Source: Acidithiobacillus thiooxidans ATCC 19377 (lineage in GTDB: Bacteria > Pseudomonadota > Gammaproteobacteria > Acidithiobacillales > Acidithiobacillaceae). Taken from it: a DNA stretch of 64,000 bases. The stretch spans positions 318,501 through 382,500 of the forward strand of contig NZ_CP045571.1 of the NCBI RefSeq assembly GCF_009662475.1, given 5' to 3'. The position numbers and the translations under genes are program-made. Shown in pieces: positions 49,786 through 64,000 of this stretch (its first letter is position 1; every line of letters begins with the position of its first letter). The notes beneath the pieces are model-generated. The model did not search any database, was not told where the DNA came from, and saw only the letters and a list, made by a program, of their open reading frames with translations.

Positions 49786-50319
49786 ATGGCTATGCGTTGG
49801 TATGTAGTGCATGCATTCTCGGGTTTTGAGAAGAAAGTTCAGGCAGAAATTCGCGAGCGGGCGCAACGCGAGGGTCTTAGCGATTGTTTTGGCGAGATAC
49901 TGGTCCCTGTGGAAGAAGTCGTGGAAATGCGCAATGGTCAAAAAACCAATTCACAGCGCATGTTTTATCCAGGCTACGTTCTCGTGCAAATGGAAATGGA
50001 TGATACAACCTGGCACCTGGTGAAAAGCACGCCCAGGGTCACCGGTTTTGTGGGCGGCTCGGTCGGGCGTCCGCATCCGCTTAGTGATGCAGAGACCGAT
50101 GCCATCATGGATCGCATCAAGGAAGGCGTTGAAAAGCCGCGTCCGAAATTCAGTTTCGATGCGGGCGAGCAGGTGCGGGTCATCGACGGTCCTTTCAAGG
50201 ACTTCAATGGTGTAGTTGAAGAAGTCAATTTTGAGAAAAGTAAACTGCGGGTATCGGTCACCATTTTTGGTCGCTCCACCCCCGTAGAGCTGGATTTCGG
50301 TCAGGTAGAAAAAGTCTGA
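49786..50319 (+). CDS. nusG: Transcription termination/antitermination factor NusG
   Basis: The 177-residue protein has the NGN domain ([30 protein letters not shown]) and a C-terminal KOW domain ([18 protein letters not shown]). It links RNA polymerase to ribosomes and Rho. It follows secE directly. Confidence 0.97.
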   Translation: MAMRWYVVHAFSGFEKKVQAEIRERAQREGLSDCFGEILVPVEEVVEMRNGQKTNSQRMFYPGYVLVQMEMDDTTWHLVKSTPRVTGFVGGSVGRPHPLSDAETDAIMDRIKEGVEKPRPKFSFDAGEQVRVIDGPFKDFNGVVEEVNFEKSKLRVSVTIFGRSTPVELDFGQVEKV

Positions 50320-50372
50320 CGGTTACATGACGAGGGAGCCTGACGGCGTTTGCACCTCACAGGAGCTGAGTA

Positions 50373-50801
50373 ATGGCAAAGAAAATAACAGGTTATATCA
50401 AATTACAGGTTAAGGCTACCCAAGCCAATCCGAGTCCGCCCATTGGCCCGGCCTTGGGTCAGCGCGGCCTCAATATCATGGAATTTTGCAAGGCTTTTAA
50501 TGCCCAAACTCAGGGCGTAGAACCCGGTTTGCCTTTGCCCGTGGTGATTACAGTATTTGCAGACAAAAGTTTTACTTTTGAAGTTAAAACACCACCCGCT
50601 GCCGTGTTGTTGATGAAAGCTGCAGGCTTACCAAAAGGTAGCGGCCGTCCAAATACCATGAAGGTCGGTAAGGTGACAGAGGCGCAGGTCGAGGAAATCG
50701 CCAAGACCAAGATGCCCGATCTCAATACCGAAAATCTGGAATCGGCCAAACGGAGTGTGCGTGGTACTGCCCGGAGTATGGGCCTGACGGTGGAGGGCTA
50801 A
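50373..50801 (+). CDS. rplK: 50S ribosomal protein L11
   Basis: The 142-residue protein has [21 protein letters not shown] (key block [14 protein letters not shown]), the GTPase-centre N-terminal domain, and ends with the RNA-binding [12 protein letters not shown]. It pairs with rplA 3 bases later. Confidence 0.97.
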   Translation: MAKKITGYIKLQVKATQANPSPPIGPALGQRGLNIMEFCKAFNAQTQGVEPGLPLPVVITVFADKSFTFEVKTPPAAVLLMKAAGLPKGSGRPNTMKVGKVTEAQVEEIAKTKMPDLNTENLESAKRSVRGTARSMGLTVEG

Positions 50802-50804
50802 GAC

Positions 50805-51497
50805 ATGGCTAATAAATCCAAACGGAGTACTGCTGCTCGTGATTTGGTCAATCGCAACCAACGCTACGCCATTGAAGAAGCATTGGAGCTGGTCAAGAAA
50901 ATGGCCACAGCCAAGTTCGATGAATCAGTAGATGTCGCAGTCGGTCTGGGGATTGATCCCCGCAAATCCGATCAGGTGGTTCGCGGCGCGGTAGTGTTGC
51001 CCAATGGCACCGGTAAACAAATGCGGGTCGCTGTGTTTGCAACAGCTGACAAGGCTAATGAAGCCCGTGAAGCTGGAGCTGATATCGTTGGTATGGAAGA
51101 TTTGGCCGAACAGGTCAAGGCCGGACAGATGGATTTTGACGTGGTCATTGCCACTCCAGATGCGATGCGTATTGTCGGCACTTTGGGTCCGGTTCTGGGG
51201 CCGCGTGGTTTGATGCCAAACCCCAAAGTGGGTACCGTCACGGCAGATGTGCGTACTGCGGTAGTCAATGCCAAGGGTGGTCAGGTGCGTTACCGTGCCG
51301 ACAAGGGCGGTATTGTGCATAGCAGTATTGGCAAGTCTTCCTTTGAAGCTAAAGCGCTGCAGGAAAACCTGATGGCGCTGATTGACAGCTTGCGTAAAGC
51401 CAAACCGGCCACCAGTAAGGGTATTTATATTCGTAAAGTCAGTTTATCTCCGACCATGGGTCCCGGGGTCGGCGTAGATCTTTCTGGCTTGGCGTAA
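50805..51497 (+). CDS. rplA: 50S ribosomal protein L1
   Basis: The 230-residue protein shows the L1 fold with [17 protein letters not shown] and the signature [19 protein letters not shown]. It is the expected autoregulator of the rplKA mRNA. A leader for rplJ follows. Confidence 0.97.
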   Translation: MANKSKRSTAARDLVNRNQRYAIEEALELVKKMATAKFDESVDVAVGLGIDPRKSDQVVRGAVVLPNGTGKQMRVAVFATADKANEAREAGADIVGMEDLAEQVKAGQMDFDVVIATPDAMRIVGTLGPVLGPRGLMPNPKVGTVTADVRTAVVNAKGGQVRYRADKGGIVHSSIGKSSFEAKALQENLMALIDSLRKAKPATSKGIYIRKVSLSPTMGPGVGVDLSGLA

Positions 51498-51639
51498 CAG
51501 TTTCTGTCTTCGGGCGGAAAGGTCGGCGTGAGCCGGCGTACAAAGACCGCAGGGGGCGCAAGCCTTAATGTTTTTCCCTGCGTAGGCGACGGCGCGCCAG
51601 CCTTTTGGCCGCCTCGGTTAGATAGGAGGTGACATTCAC
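51498..51639 (+). promoter_or_regulatory. L10 leader RNA upstream of rplJ
   Basis: The 142 bases between rplA and rplJ fold into clear helices: GGC-GTGA-GCC (a GNRA loop) near 51530, CGCAGGG (51548-51554) paired with CCCTGCG (51576-51582), and an inner GGC-GCAA-GCC hairpin. The position and form match the L10(L12)4-binding leader that represses rplJL translation. A strong AGGAGG site ends it. Confidence 0.75.
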
Positions 51640-52161
51640 GTGAGTCTTAAACTCGCAGAAAAGGAACAGGTCGTCATCGCCCTTCAAGCCAAAATCGCAG
51701 AGGCGCAAGCCACTGTGGTAGCAGAGTATCGTGGTTTGACTGTGGCACAAATGACGGCGTTTCGGGCAGAAGCACTGAAACAGTCCGTACATGTTCAGGT
51801 GGTAAAAAACACGCTGTTGAAGCGAGCCCTGGCGGGCACGCCATTCGCGGTCATGGACTCTTTGTTGAAGGGGCCCCTGGTATTTGCGGCAGCGGAAGAT
51901 CCGGTGGCATTAGCCAAAATTTTTACGGATTTCGCCAAGCGTTTTGACAAGCTGGTGATTACCGGTGGTGTATTGAGTGGCAAGCAGATTGATGCTGCGG
52001 CTATTGCCCAATTGAGCAAGATGCCGTCTCGTGAAGAATTGCTGGCCAAGTTGCTCGGCACCATGCAGGCACCCGTATCCGGTTTCGTACGCACCCTCAA
52101 CGAGGTTCCGAGTCGTTTTGTTCGGGTCCTTGCAGCAGTTCGCGATCAACGCGCTGCCTAA
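51640..52161 (+). CDS. rplJ: 50S ribosomal protein L10
   Basis: The 173-residue protein starts with a GTG (AGGAGGT nine bases upstream) and has [20 protein letters not shown] and [11 protein letters not shown], with a C-terminal helix for L7/L12 binding. Its mRNA leader is the probable target for autoregulation. Confidence 0.96.
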   Translation: MSLKLAEKEQVVIALQAKIAEAQATVVAEYRGLTVAQMTAFRAEALKQSVHVQVVKNTLLKRALAGTPFAVMDSLLKGPLVFAAAEDPVALAKIFTDFAKRFDKLVITGGVLSGKQIDAAAIAQLSKMPSREELLAKLLGTMQAPVSGFVRTLNEVPSRFVRVLAAVRDQRAA

Positions 52162-52191
52162 CTCAAAATTAATGATGAAGGAGTTGTAAAA

Positions 52192-52578
52192 ATGGCATTG
52201 TCCAAAGCTGAAATTTTAGACGCTATTGCAGGTATGACGGTTCTTGAACTTTCTGAACTGATTAAGGAAATGGAAGAAAAATTTGGTGTTTCTGCAGCCG
52301 CAGTGGCTGTTGCCGCCCCTGCCGGTGGTGCCGCTGGTGGTGATGGAGCTGCAGCAGCAGAAGAGCAGACTGAATTTGATGTCATACTGACCAGTGCTGG
52401 TGCCAACAAGGTGAATACCATCAAGGTAGTGCGTGCCATTACCGGTCTTGGCTTGAAAGAAGCCAAGGATCTGGTCGACGGCGCGCCCAAGGCTGTGAAA
52501 GAAGGCGTCGCCAAGGCTGAGGCCGAAAGCGTCAAGGCCCAACTCGTCGAGGCTGGTGCCGAGGCGGAGATCAAGTAA
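52192..52578 (+). CDS. rplL: 50S ribosomal protein L7/L12
   Basis: The 128-residue stalk protein has an N-terminal dimer domain, an Ala/Gly-rich hinge ([19 protein letters not shown], about residues 38-56) and the C-terminal factor-binding domain with [18 protein letters not shown]. It follows rplJ by 30 bases. Confidence 0.97.
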   Translation: MALSKAEILDAIAGMTVLELSELIKEMEEKFGVSAAAVAVAAPAGGAAGGDGAAAAEEQTEFDVILTSAGANKVNTIKVVRAITGLGLKEAKDLVDGAPKAVKEGVAKAEAESVKAQLVEAGAEAEIK

Positions 52579-52608
52579 TTAGTTGTACATGTATTAAGCA
52601 GTTTATCC

Positions 52609-52635
52609 GGCTGGCAACAAATACGGTTGCCAGCC
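52609..52635 (+). other. Perfect 10-bp hairpin between rplL and rpoB
   Basis: GGCTGGCAAC pairs without mismatch to GTTGCCAGCC around a 7-base loop. No T-run follows, so it is probably an attenuator or RNase III processing site, as known at this place in E. coli. It separates ribosomal-protein and polymerase expression. Confidence 0.75.
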
Positions 52636-52704
52636 CATTCATCGTTTGTGGAAAGCAGCTTTAAATGTTTTCCCTAAACCTTGCAGTCGTCGCGCGGAGC
52701 ATCC

Positions 52705-56793
<4,089 letters not shown>

Positions 56794-56817
56794 TATTTCC
56801 GCCCCGGGCGGGCAAGG

Positions 56818-59800
56818 ATGGATGCGTTGAAAGACTTACTGAAGCTCTTTAAACAAAACGATCAGCAAGAAGAATTTGATGCCATACGGATAGGTATTGC
56901 CTCTCCGGACAAGGTGCGTTCCTGGTCGTTTGGTGAAGTAAAAAAGCCTGAGACCATTAACTACCGGACTTTCAAGCCTGAGCGCGAAGGTTTGTTCTGT
57001 GCCAAGATTTTCGGCCCGATCAAGGACTACGAATGTCTTTGTGGCAAGTACAAGCGTCTCAAGCATCGTGGTGTGGTTTGCGAAAAATGTGGTGTGGAAG
57101 TCACCCAGGCGCGCGTGCGGCGTGAGCGTATGGGCCACATTGAGCTCGCCAGCCCGGTAGCGCATATCTGGTTCCTCAAGTCCTTGCCCAGTCGTATGGG
57201 TATGATTCTGGATATGCCATTACGGGATATCGAGCGCGTTCTGTATTTTGAGGCTTATGTGGTGGTAGACCCCGGTGTGACCGCGCTGGAACGTGGTCTG
57301 ATCATGAGTGAAGACCAGTATCTGGATGCGCTCGAAGAACATGGTGACGAATTTGTCGCCAAGATGGGTGCAGAAGGTATTCGCGATCTGCTGCGCGGCA
57401 TTCCACTGGTTCAGGAAATTGAACGTATCCGTAACGAACTGCGTGAAAGTAACTCGGACACCAAAACCAAAAAACTGAGCAAGCGTCTGAAAATTCTTGA
57501 AGGTTTTGAATCCTCGGGAAATCGCCCGGAATGGATGATCCTGGAAGTTTTGCCGGTACTGCCACCCGATCTGCGTCCTCTGGTGCCTTTGGATGGCGGT
57601 CGTTTTGCGACTTCGGATCTCAACGATTTATATCGTCGCGTTATTAACCGCAACAACCGTCTGAAGCGCCTGTTGGAATTGAAAGCGCCGGATATTATCG
57701 TGCGCAACGAAAAACGCATGTTGCAGGAAGCGGTTGATGCCCTTCTGGATAATGGTCGTCGTGGTCGCGCCATTTCCGGCCCCAACAAGCGTCCGCTCAA
57801 GTCCTTGGCAGATATGATCAAGGGTAAGCAGGGGCGTTTCCGCCAGAACCTGCTGGGTAAGCGGGTCGATTACTCCGGCCGTTCGGTCATTGTGGTTGGT
57901 CCCGAGTTGCGTCTGCATCAGTGCGGCCTTCCCAAGAAAATGGCGCTGGAGTTGTTCAAACCCTTTATTTTCAACAAGCTGGAAGAGCGCGGTTTGGCGA
58001 CGACTATCAAGGCGGCCAAACGCTTGGTAGAGCAGGAAAAACCCGAGGTTTGGGATATTCTCGAAGAAGTCATTCGCGAACATCCGGTCATGCTGAACCG
58101 CGCCCCGACCCTGCACCGTCTGGGCATCCAGGCATTTGAACCGGTGTTGATCGAGGGCAAGGCCATTCAGTTGCATCCGCTGGTTTGTGCGGCCTACAAC
58201 GCCGACTTTGACGGTGACCAGATGGCGGTCCATGTACCGCTGTCTTTGGAGGCGCAGCTCGAAGCCCGGACATTAATGATGTCCACCAATAACATTCTCA
58301 GTCCTGCCAATGGTGATCCGGTCATCGTGCCGTCACAGGATATTGTGCTGGGACTTTACTATGCCAGTCAGGAGCGTGCTGATGCCAAGGGTACCGGAGG
58401 CATGTTCTCCGATATTCGCGAAGTACGTAGGGCTTATGAAACTGGTCAGGTGGGACTCCATGCCCGCATCACGGTCCGTTTCCGGGGCGAGCGCATTGAA
58501 ACTACCGCCGGACGCGCCCTGCTCGGCGATATTTTGCCCGAAGGGCTATCCTTCAGTGTCATCAACCGGGTGCTGAAGAAAAAAGTCATTGGCGAACTGA
58601 TCAATACGTGTTACCGCACCCTGGGAATCAAGGACACCGTCATTTTTGCGGACCAGCTGATGTACACCGGCTTCCGTATGGCGACCCGCGCGGGCATTTC
58701 TTTCGGTGCCGGCGATATGGTGACCCCGCAGGAGAAGGAAGGAATTCTCAGCCGCTCCGAAGACGAGGTGAAAGCCATCCAGGCCCAATATACGTCTGGC
58801 CTGGTCACCGAGGGTGAACGTTACAATAAAGTCGTCGATATCTGGTCAAGAGCCACCGATGAAGTGGCGAAAGCCATGATGGATCGGGTCAGCAAGGAAA
58901 CCGTTGAACTTCCAGACGGCAGCAAGGTGCAACAGGATTCGTTTAATTCCATCTTCATGATGGCGGATTCCGGAGCGCGTGGTTCTGCGGCCCAGATTCG
59001 TCAGTTGGCCGGAATGCGCGGCCTGATGGCCAAGCCGGATGGCTCCATCATTGAAACGCCCATCACCGCCAACTTCCGTGAAGGACTCAACGTTCTCCAG
59101 TACTTCATCTCGACCCATGGCGCACGTAAGGGACTGGCGGATACGGCGCTGAAAACCGCAAACTCCGGTTACCTGACCCGCAGATTGGTGGACGTAACCC
59201 AGGATCTGGTGGTGGTTGAACGCGATTGTGGATCGGAAGAAGGTCTGCCCATGACCTCGCTGGTGGAAGGTGGCGAAGTCATCGAACCCTTGCGCGACCG
59301 GGTGCTCGGTCGGGTGCTTTCCGAAGATCTTCTGCATCCGAATACCGGGGAGATTGTCATCCCCCGCAATACCATGTTGGCGGAGCAGCATTTGGGCCAG
59401 CTTGACGCACTGGGTGTGGATGCATTGAAGGTACGATCACCGCTCACCTGTCATTCACGGCACGGGGTTTGTGCCCTGTGTTATGGACGTGATCTGGCCC
59501 GAGGTCATCTGGTGAACGCAGGCGAAGCAGTTGGCGTCATCGCTGCGCAATCCATTGGCGAACCGGGTACCCAGTTGACCATGCGAACTTTCCATATTGG
59601 TGGTGCCGCCAGTCGTTCTGCTGCGCAAAGCAGTCTGGATGTGAAGCAGGGTGGCGTATTCCATTATCAGTCGAACTTGCGCATTGTAACGCACTCCAGT
59701 GGTCGTCACGTCGTTGTCGGTCGTAACGGTGAAGTGACCGTGACAGACGAACAGGGTCGTGAAAAAGAACGTTACAAAATGCCTTACGGCGCGACATTAC

Positions 59801-60984
59801 TCGTCAATGATAATACTCCGGTGACGGCTGGTATGCGGGTTGCTGAATGGGATCCGCATACGCGTCCGATTGTCAGCGAGGTAGGCGGTAGAATATCACT
59901 GAAAGATGCTGTAGAAGGTGCCAGTGTCGCTATTCAGACCGATGAAATAACCGGTCTGTCGACCTTGATGGTCATTGATACGAAACAGCGTCCACCGCAG
60001 GGTCGGGATTTGCGACCGGTCATTGGCATCCTTGATGAAAAGGGCCAAGACCTCAAATTGCCGGGAACCGACTTGCCGGCACGTTATTTCCTGCCCGCCA
60101 GAGCGATTATTGCGGTACAGGAAGGGATGGAGATATTCCCGGGCGACATTTTGGCCCGTCTGCCCGCCGGTACCACGAAAACCCGTGATATTACCGGTGG
60201 TTTGCCACGTGTGGCCGAGTTGTTTGAAGCCCGTCGTCCCAAGGACTTTGCGATTATTGCGGAGCACGAAGGCATTGTCGGTTTTGGCAAGGATACCAAG
60301 GGTAAGCAGCGCCTCATCATTACCGACGAAAACGCTGAACAGCATGAATATCTCATTCCCAAGGGCCGTCACGTTACGGTGTACGAAGGGGAGCGTGTTG
60401 TTCCCGGTGAGCAATTGGTAGAAGGTCAGCCAGTACCCCATGACATCTTGCGGGTGTTGGGTGTCCAGGCGCTTGCCAATTACATTGTCGACGAAGTGCA
60501 GGACGTCTATCGCTTACAGGGTGTGCGTATTAACGACAAACACATTGAAGTGATTCTGCGCCAGATGCTGCGGCGGGTAGAGGTGACTTCCAGTGGGGAC
60601 GGAACCTTTATTACAGGCGACCAGGTGGATCGGGCCCGGGTTGAAGATGAAAATGCCCAGTTGGAGCGGGATGGCAAGGAACCGGCGCGCTTTAAGCCGA
60701 TGCTGCTCGGTATTACCAAGGCCAGTTTGTCCACCGAGTCCTTTATTTCAGCGGCCAGTTTCCAGGAAACCACGCGTGTACTAACCGAAGCAGCGGTGTC
60801 AGGAAAGCTGGATGACCTGCGTGGCCTCAAGGAAAACGTCATTGTCGGTCGTCTGGTTCCCGCCGGCACCGGGCTTGCCTACCATGAACATCGCCGCCGT
60901 CTGAATCGTGGCGAAGTGTTGGCGACTGCTGGGGAATCATCGTCTAATGCTGCAGAAGCCTTGCTGAACAGCGAAAATCGGTAA
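56818..60984 (+). CDS. rpoC: RNA polymerase beta' subunit
   Basis: The 1388-residue protein has the N-terminal zinc ribbon [19 protein letters not shown], the catalytic [12 protein letters not shown] Asp triad (about residue 460), the second zinc site [16 protein letters not shown] and the trigger-loop region [13 protein letters not shown]-like block. The ATG follows GGCAAGGATG closely. It closes the rplKAJL-rpoBC group; a new promoter follows before rpsL. Confidence 0.98.
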   Translation: MDALKDLLKLFKQNDQQEEFDAIRIGIASPDKVRSWSFGEVKKPETINYRTFKPEREGLFCAKIFGPIKDYECLCGKYKRLKHRGVVCEKCGVEVTQARVRRERMGHIELASPVAHIWFLKSLPSRMGMILDMPLRDIERVLYFEAYVVVDPGVTALERGLIMSEDQYLDALEEHGDEFVAKMGAEGIRDLLRGIPLVQEIERIRNELRESNSDTKTKKLSKRLKILEGFESSGNRPEWMILEVLPVLPPDLRPLVPLDGGRFATSDLNDLYRRVINRNNRLKRLLELKAPDIIVRNEKRMLQEAVDALLDNGRRGRAISGPNKRPLKSLADMIKGKQGRFRQNLLGKRVDYSGRSVIVVGPELRLHQCGLPKKMALELFKPFIFNKLEERGLATTIKAAKRLVEQEKPEVWDILEEVIREHPVMLNRAPTLHRLGIQAFEPVLIEGKAIQLHPLVCAAYNADFDGDQMAVHVPLSLEAQLEARTLMMSTNNILSPANGDPVIVPSQDIVLGLYYASQERADAKGTGGMFSDIREVRRAYETGQVGLHARITVRFRGERIETTAGRALLGDILPEGLSFSVINRVLKKKVIGELINTCYRTLGIKDTVIFADQLMYTGFRMATRAGISFGAGDMVTPQEKEGILSRSEDEVKAIQAQYTSGLVTEGERYNKVVDIWSRATDEVAKAMMDRVSKETVELPDGSKVQQDSFNSIFMMADSGARGSAAQIRQLAGMRGLMAKPDGSIIETPITANFREGLNVLQYFISTHGARKGLADTALKTANSGYLTRRLVDVTQDLVVVERDCGSEEGLPMTSLVEGGEVIEPLRDRVLGRVLSEDLLHPNTGEIVIPRNTMLAEQHLGQLDALGVDALKVRSPLTCHSRHGVCALCYGRDLARGHLVNAGEAVGVIAAQSIGEPGTQLTMRTFHIGGAASRSAAQSSLDVKQGGVFHYQSNLRIVTHSSGRHVVVGRNGEVTVTDEQGREKERYKMPYGATLLVNDNTPVTAGMRVAEWDPHTRPIVSEVGGRISLKDAVEGASVAIQTDEITGLSTLMVIDTKQRPPQGRDLRPVIGILDEKGQDLKLPGTDLPARYFLPARAIIAVQEGMEIFPGDILARLPAGTTKTRDITGGLPRVAELFEARRPKDFAIIAEHEGIVGFGKDTKGKQRLIITDENAEQHEYLIPKGRHVTVYEGERVVPGEQLVEGQPVPHDILRVLGVQALANYIVDEVQDVYRLQGVRINDKHIEVILRQMLRRVEVTSSGDGTFITGDQVDRARVEDENAQLERDGKEPARFKPMLLGITKASLSTESFISAASFQETTRVLTEAAVSGKLDDLRGLKENVIVGRLVPAGTGLAYHEHRRRLNRGEVLATAGESSSNAAEALLNSENR

Positions 60985-61011
60985 TTTTGTAAGGTATGTC
61001 CGAGGTTTGCC

Positions 61012-61040
61012 TTGACAGTCAGGGCAAGCCTCACTAGAAT
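61012..61040 (+). promoter_or_regulatory. Strong sigma-70 promoter for rpsL-rpsG-fusA
   Basis: TTGACA (61012-61017), a 17-base spacer and TAGAAT (61035-61040) form a near-consensus promoter between rpoC and rpsL. GCGCCC follows the -10, as at the tRNA-tuf promoter, implying stringent control. Confidence 0.88.
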
Positions 61041-61093
61041 GCGCCCTCTCATCGGTGAGGCTGGGTGCCATCATCGTACTCTGGAGATTGTAA

Positions 61094-61465
61094 ATGCCCA
61101 CATTAAATCAACTCGTGCGCAAGCCACGCAAGCGGCCTGTCGCCAAAAGTAAGGTGCCAGCCCTGGATGCCAATCCACAAAAACGTGGAGTTTGTACCCG
61201 TGTTTACACCACGACGCCTAAAAAGCCGAACTCGGCATTGCGTAAGGTCGCCCGTGTGCGTCTCACGAATGGTTTTGAGGTAAGTAGCTATATTCCTGGT
61301 GAAGGTCATAACCTGCAGGAGCACTCGGTGGTACTCATCCGGGGTGGTCGTGTGAAGGATTTGCCCGGCGTTCGTTATCATATTGTGCGTGGTACCCTGG
61401 ATACCGCTGGCGTGAAAAACCGCAAGCAGTCCCGCTCCAAGTACGGCGCCAAGCGTCCCAAATAA
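61094..61465 (+). CDS. rpsL: 30S ribosomal protein S12
   Basis: The 123-residue protein begins [15 protein letters not shown] and contains [15 protein letters not shown] and [13 protein letters not shown], the decoding-centre loops where streptomycin resistance arises. The key lysines are wild type. It is followed by rpsG. Confidence 0.98.
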   Translation: MPTLNQLVRKPRKRPVAKSKVPALDANPQKRGVCTRVYTTTPKKPNSALRKVARVRLTNGFEVSSYIPGEGHNLQEHSVVLIRGGRVKDLPGVRYHIVRGTLDTAGVKNRKQSRSKYGAKRPK

Positions 61466-61491
61466 GCAAAGATTGAAGGAGTTGTTGCGCC

Positions 61492-61962
61492 ATGCCCAGA
61501 CGTCGTGAAGTCCCCAAGCGGATTGTTCTCCCGGATCCCAAGTATAAAGAAGAAGTCATCGCCAAATTTGCGAATGTCATGATGCGTGACGGCAAAAAAA
61601 GCACGGCGGAAAAAATTGTCTACGGTGCCCTTGAAATGGTTGCGGAGCGCAGTAAAAGTGATGCTCTGGAAGTATTTCGCAAGGCCATTGACAATGTCCG
61701 TCCGGTCGTCGAAGTCAAAAGTCGTCGCGTCGGCGGTGCTACTTATCAGGTGCCGGTAGAAATTCGTTCCGACCGGAGAATGGCTTTGGCCATGCGCTGG
61801 CTGCGTGATTCAGCGCGCAAGCGGAATGAAAAATCCATGGGCAACCGTCTCGCCGCCGAGATTCTTGAGGCAGCAGAGAATCGTGGAAACGCAGTTCGCA
61901 AGCGTGAAGAAACCCATCGTATGGCAGAAGCCAACAAGGCCTTTGCGCATTTCCGTTGGTAA
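61492..61962 (+). CDS. rpsG: 30S ribosomal protein S7
   Basis: The 156-residue protein begins [18 protein letters not shown] and contains [18 protein letters not shown], as S7 does. S7 organises the 3' head of 16S rRNA and represses the str operon in E. coli. It has GAAGGAG upstream. Confidence 0.98.
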   Translation: MPRRREVPKRIVLPDPKYKEEVIAKFANVMMRDGKKSTAEKIVYGALEMVAERSKSDALEVFRKAIDNVRPVVEVKSRRVGGATYQVPVEIRSDRRMALAMRWLRDSARKRNEKSMGNRLAAEILEAAENRGNAVRKREETHRMAEANKAFAHFRW

Positions 61963-61994
61963 TTGATCGGCCTCTCACCCAAAAGGACTAAACT

Positions 61995-64000
61995 GTGGCT
62001 CGCACGACCCCCATTGAACGTTATCGCAATATCGGCATTATGGCGCATATTGATGCCGGCAAAACGACTACCACTGAACGTATCTTATTTTACACAGGCG
62101 TGTCTCATAAGATTGGTGAGGTGCATGAGGGTACTGCCGTTATGGACTGGATGGCTCAGGAACAGGAGCGCGGCATTACCATTACTTCTGCCGCAACGAC
62201 CTGTTTCTGGAAAGGTATGGATGGACAGCGTGCGGAACATCGCATCAATATCATTGATACCCCCGGACACGTAGACTTCACCATTGAAGTGGAGCGTTCG
62301 TTGCGCGTCCTCGACGGCGCTATGGCGGTTTTCTGCGCAGTGGGCGGTGTGCAGCCCCAGTCCGAAACGGTATGGCGTCAGGCTAATAAATACAAGGTCC
62401 CGCGCATTGCTTTTGTGAACAAAATGGATCGTCAGGGTGCCAACTTCAAGCGGGTAGTCGAGCAAATTGCAACCAAGTTGAAAGGGAACCCGGTTCCGGT
62501 CCAGTTGCCCATCGGTGAAGAAGACCGTTTCAGTGGTGTCATCGATTTGATGAAAATGAAGTCCATCAACTGGGATGATGCCCTTCAAGGGACGCGCTTT
62601 ACTGAAGAAGAAATTCCTGCAGACCTGCGTGAAGAAGCTGAAGCCGCCCGTCACTTCATGATTGAAGCCATTGCTGACGCGGATGAAGAAGTCATGATGA
62701 AATATCTGGAAGGGGAGGAAATCTCCATCCCAGAGCTTCAGGCTGCTTTGCGCAAGGCGACCATTGCTGGCGTAACCGTTCCGGTTCTGTGCGGCAGTGC
62801 TTTCAAAAACAAAGGTGTACAGGCTGCATTAGATGCAGTTTTAGATTACTTGCCTTCGCCTGTAGATATTGAGGCAGTAGTTGGCACGGATCCGGATTCC
62901 GGCGCGCAAATTGTACGTTCTGCCGATGATGAAGCGCCATTTTCTGCACTGGCATTCAAAATTGCTACAGATCCATTTGTGGGCCAGCTGACCTTCTTCC
63001 GGGTGTATTCAGGCGTTCTGACAGCTGGCTCCACGGTATTGAACCCGGGTCGCAATCAAAAAGAACGTATTGGTCGTGTGCTCCAGATGCATGCTAATGA
63101 GCGTCATGAAATCAAGGAAGTTTTGGCAGGTGATATTGCTGCTGCAGTAGGTTTGAAAACTGCCTATACCGGTGACACCCTCTGTGATCTCAATAAACCT
63201 ATTTCGCTTGAACAGATGGAATTCCCTGAGCCGGTCATTCATGTTGCTGTCGAGCCCAAAACCAAGGCCGATCAGGAAAAAATGGGCATTGCCCTGGGTA
63301 AGTTGGCTCAGGAAGATCCCTCCTTCCGGGTGCGTACTGATCAGGAATCAGGACAGACGATTATTTCCGGTATGGGCGAGCTTCATCTTGAAATCATTGT
63401 AGATCGTATGAAACGCGAGTTTAACGTCGAAGCCACGGTGGGTGCGCCTCAGGTCGCTTATCGTGAGACAATCCGCAAGACCGTAGAGGCTGAAGGTAAG
63501 TTTGTCCGTCAGTCTGGTGGTCGCGGTCAGTATGGTCATGTCTGGTTGCGTCTGGAACCTTTGGAACCCGGAACCGGATTTAGTTTCGAAAATGGTGTGG
63601 TTGGCGGTACGGTTCCCAAAGAATTTATCGGACCTACGCAAAAAGGTGTTGAAGAAGCCCTCGAAAATGGTATTATCGCCGGCTTCCCGGTAGTGGACGT
63701 CAAGGTAACCATTTTTGACGGTTCTTATCATGACGTCGACTCATCAGAAGCTGCATTTAAAATAGCAGGGTCCATGGGTTTCAAAGCCGGTGCAGCAAAA
63801 GCCAATCCAGTGCTGTTAGAGCCTATTTTTGCAGTGGAAGTGGTGACGCCGGAAGAATACATGGGTGATATCATCGGTGATATCAATAGTCGTCGCGGCA
63901 TGATGCAGGGTATGGAAGACGAAGCCGGTGCCAAGGTCATTCGTTGTGAAGTGCCGCTGTCGGAAATGTTTGGTTATGCAACGACGGTCCGTTCATTGTC
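61995..64000 (+). CDS. fusA: Elongation factor G, 3' end beyond the window
   Basis: EF-G drives ribosome translocation. From a GTG at 61995, with AAAAGGA upstream, 668 codons are visible without a stop and the gene runs off the window; the family usually has about 700. The G1 motif reads [14 protein letters not shown] (residues about 16-29), followed by the switch [10 protein letters not shown] and NKMD motifs and domain IV ([10 protein letters not shown]). It follows rpsG by 32 bases. Confidence 0.97.
   Translation, partial: MARTTPIERYRNIGIMAHIDAGKTTTTERILFYTGVSHKIGEVHEGTAVMDWMAQEQERGITITSAATTCFWKGMDGQRAEHRINIIDTPGHVDFTIEVERSLRVLDGAMAVFCAVGGVQPQSETVWRQANKYKVPRIAFVNKMDRQGANFKRVVEQIATKLKGNPVPVQLPIGEEDRFSGVIDLMKMKSINWDDALQGTRFTEEEIPADLREEAEAARHFMIEAIADADEEVMMKYLEGEEISIPELQAALRKATIAGVTVPVLCGSAFKNKGVQAALDAVLDYLPSPVDIEAVVGTDPDSGAQIVRSADDEAPFSALAFKIATDPFVGQLTFFRVYSGVLTAGSTVLNPGRNQKERIGRVLQMHANERHEIKEVLAGDIAAAVGLKTAYTGDTLCDLNKPISLEQMEFPEPVIHVAVEPKTKADQEKMGIALGKLAQEDPSFRVRTDQESGQTIISGMGELHLEIIVDRMKREFNVEATVGAPQVAYRETIRKTVEAEGKFVRQSGGRGQYGHVWLRLEPLEPGTGFSFENGVVGGTVPKEFIGPTQKGVEEALENGIIAGFPVVDVKVTIFDGSYHDVDSSEAAFKIAGSMGFKAGAAKANPVLLEPIFAVEVVTPEEYMGDIIGDINSRRGMMQGMEDEAGAKVIRCEVPLSEMFGYATTVRSL

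Overview
This window is ordinary chromosomal backbone from a Gram-negative proteobacterium. An Acidithiobacillus-like acidophile is the best guess, inferred from gene content: a sulfide:quinone-reductase-like flavoprotein, a hopanoid-associated glycosyltransferase beside pilTU, the rib/nusB block and gammaproteobacteria-like omlA/fur and tuf-rpoBC neighbourhoods. The species cannot be fixed from the sequence. Almost all of the DNA is coding. There is no prophage, insertion sequence, CRISPR array or defence island.

Layout. 0-8 kb: end of a FetB-type permease, RNase T, an iron-sulfur flavoprotein reductase, a small coiled-coil protein, a membrane protein/zinc-ribbon pair, a TetR regulator, argB with a HAD phosphatase, an orphan HlyD adaptor and a PagL-like outer-membrane deacylase. 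8-18 kb: yggS-proC-yggT-bioB, pilT-pilU-hpnB, an SQR-like flavoprotein, trmB and purEK. 18-26 kb: dsbB with a DsbG-like protein, smpB, a cardiolipin-synthase-like enzyme, ratA, bamE/fur, and rplU-rpmA-obgE-proB. 26-38 kb: putA, a SulP transporter, metE, ubiE, a GST-like protein and metW-metX. 38-47 kb: glyA-nrdR-ribD-ribE-ribBA-ribH-nusB, a Sel1 protein, lapA, ubiB and an OmpA-like protein. 47.7-64 kb: the translation/transcription superoperon tRNA-Tyr, tRNA-Gly, tRNA-Thr, tuf, tRNA-Trp, secE, nusG, rplKAJL, rpoBC, rpsLG and fusA, which runs off the end.

The feature least explained by known genes is a family of about 195-bp imperfect palindromes present four times (6.1, 15.7, 21.7 and 37.3 kb). 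The two arms of a given copy tend to match each other at the tips, while the tips differ between copies, as expected if the hairpin is maintained. A short hairpin like its ends lies alone after purK. Other points worth a look are two matching TetR-type operators that tie the regulator at 3.9 kb to the PagL/HlyD region, a His-rich insertion in MetE, an SQR-like protein missing the central cysteine, a RibBA whose GTP cyclohydrolase II half has lost its zinc cysteines, and two strong promoters sharing a GC-rich, stringent-type discriminator.

Start sites were adjusted by eye to ribosome binding sites and family lengths. All functional names come from reading motifs and remembered family features, not from a search.
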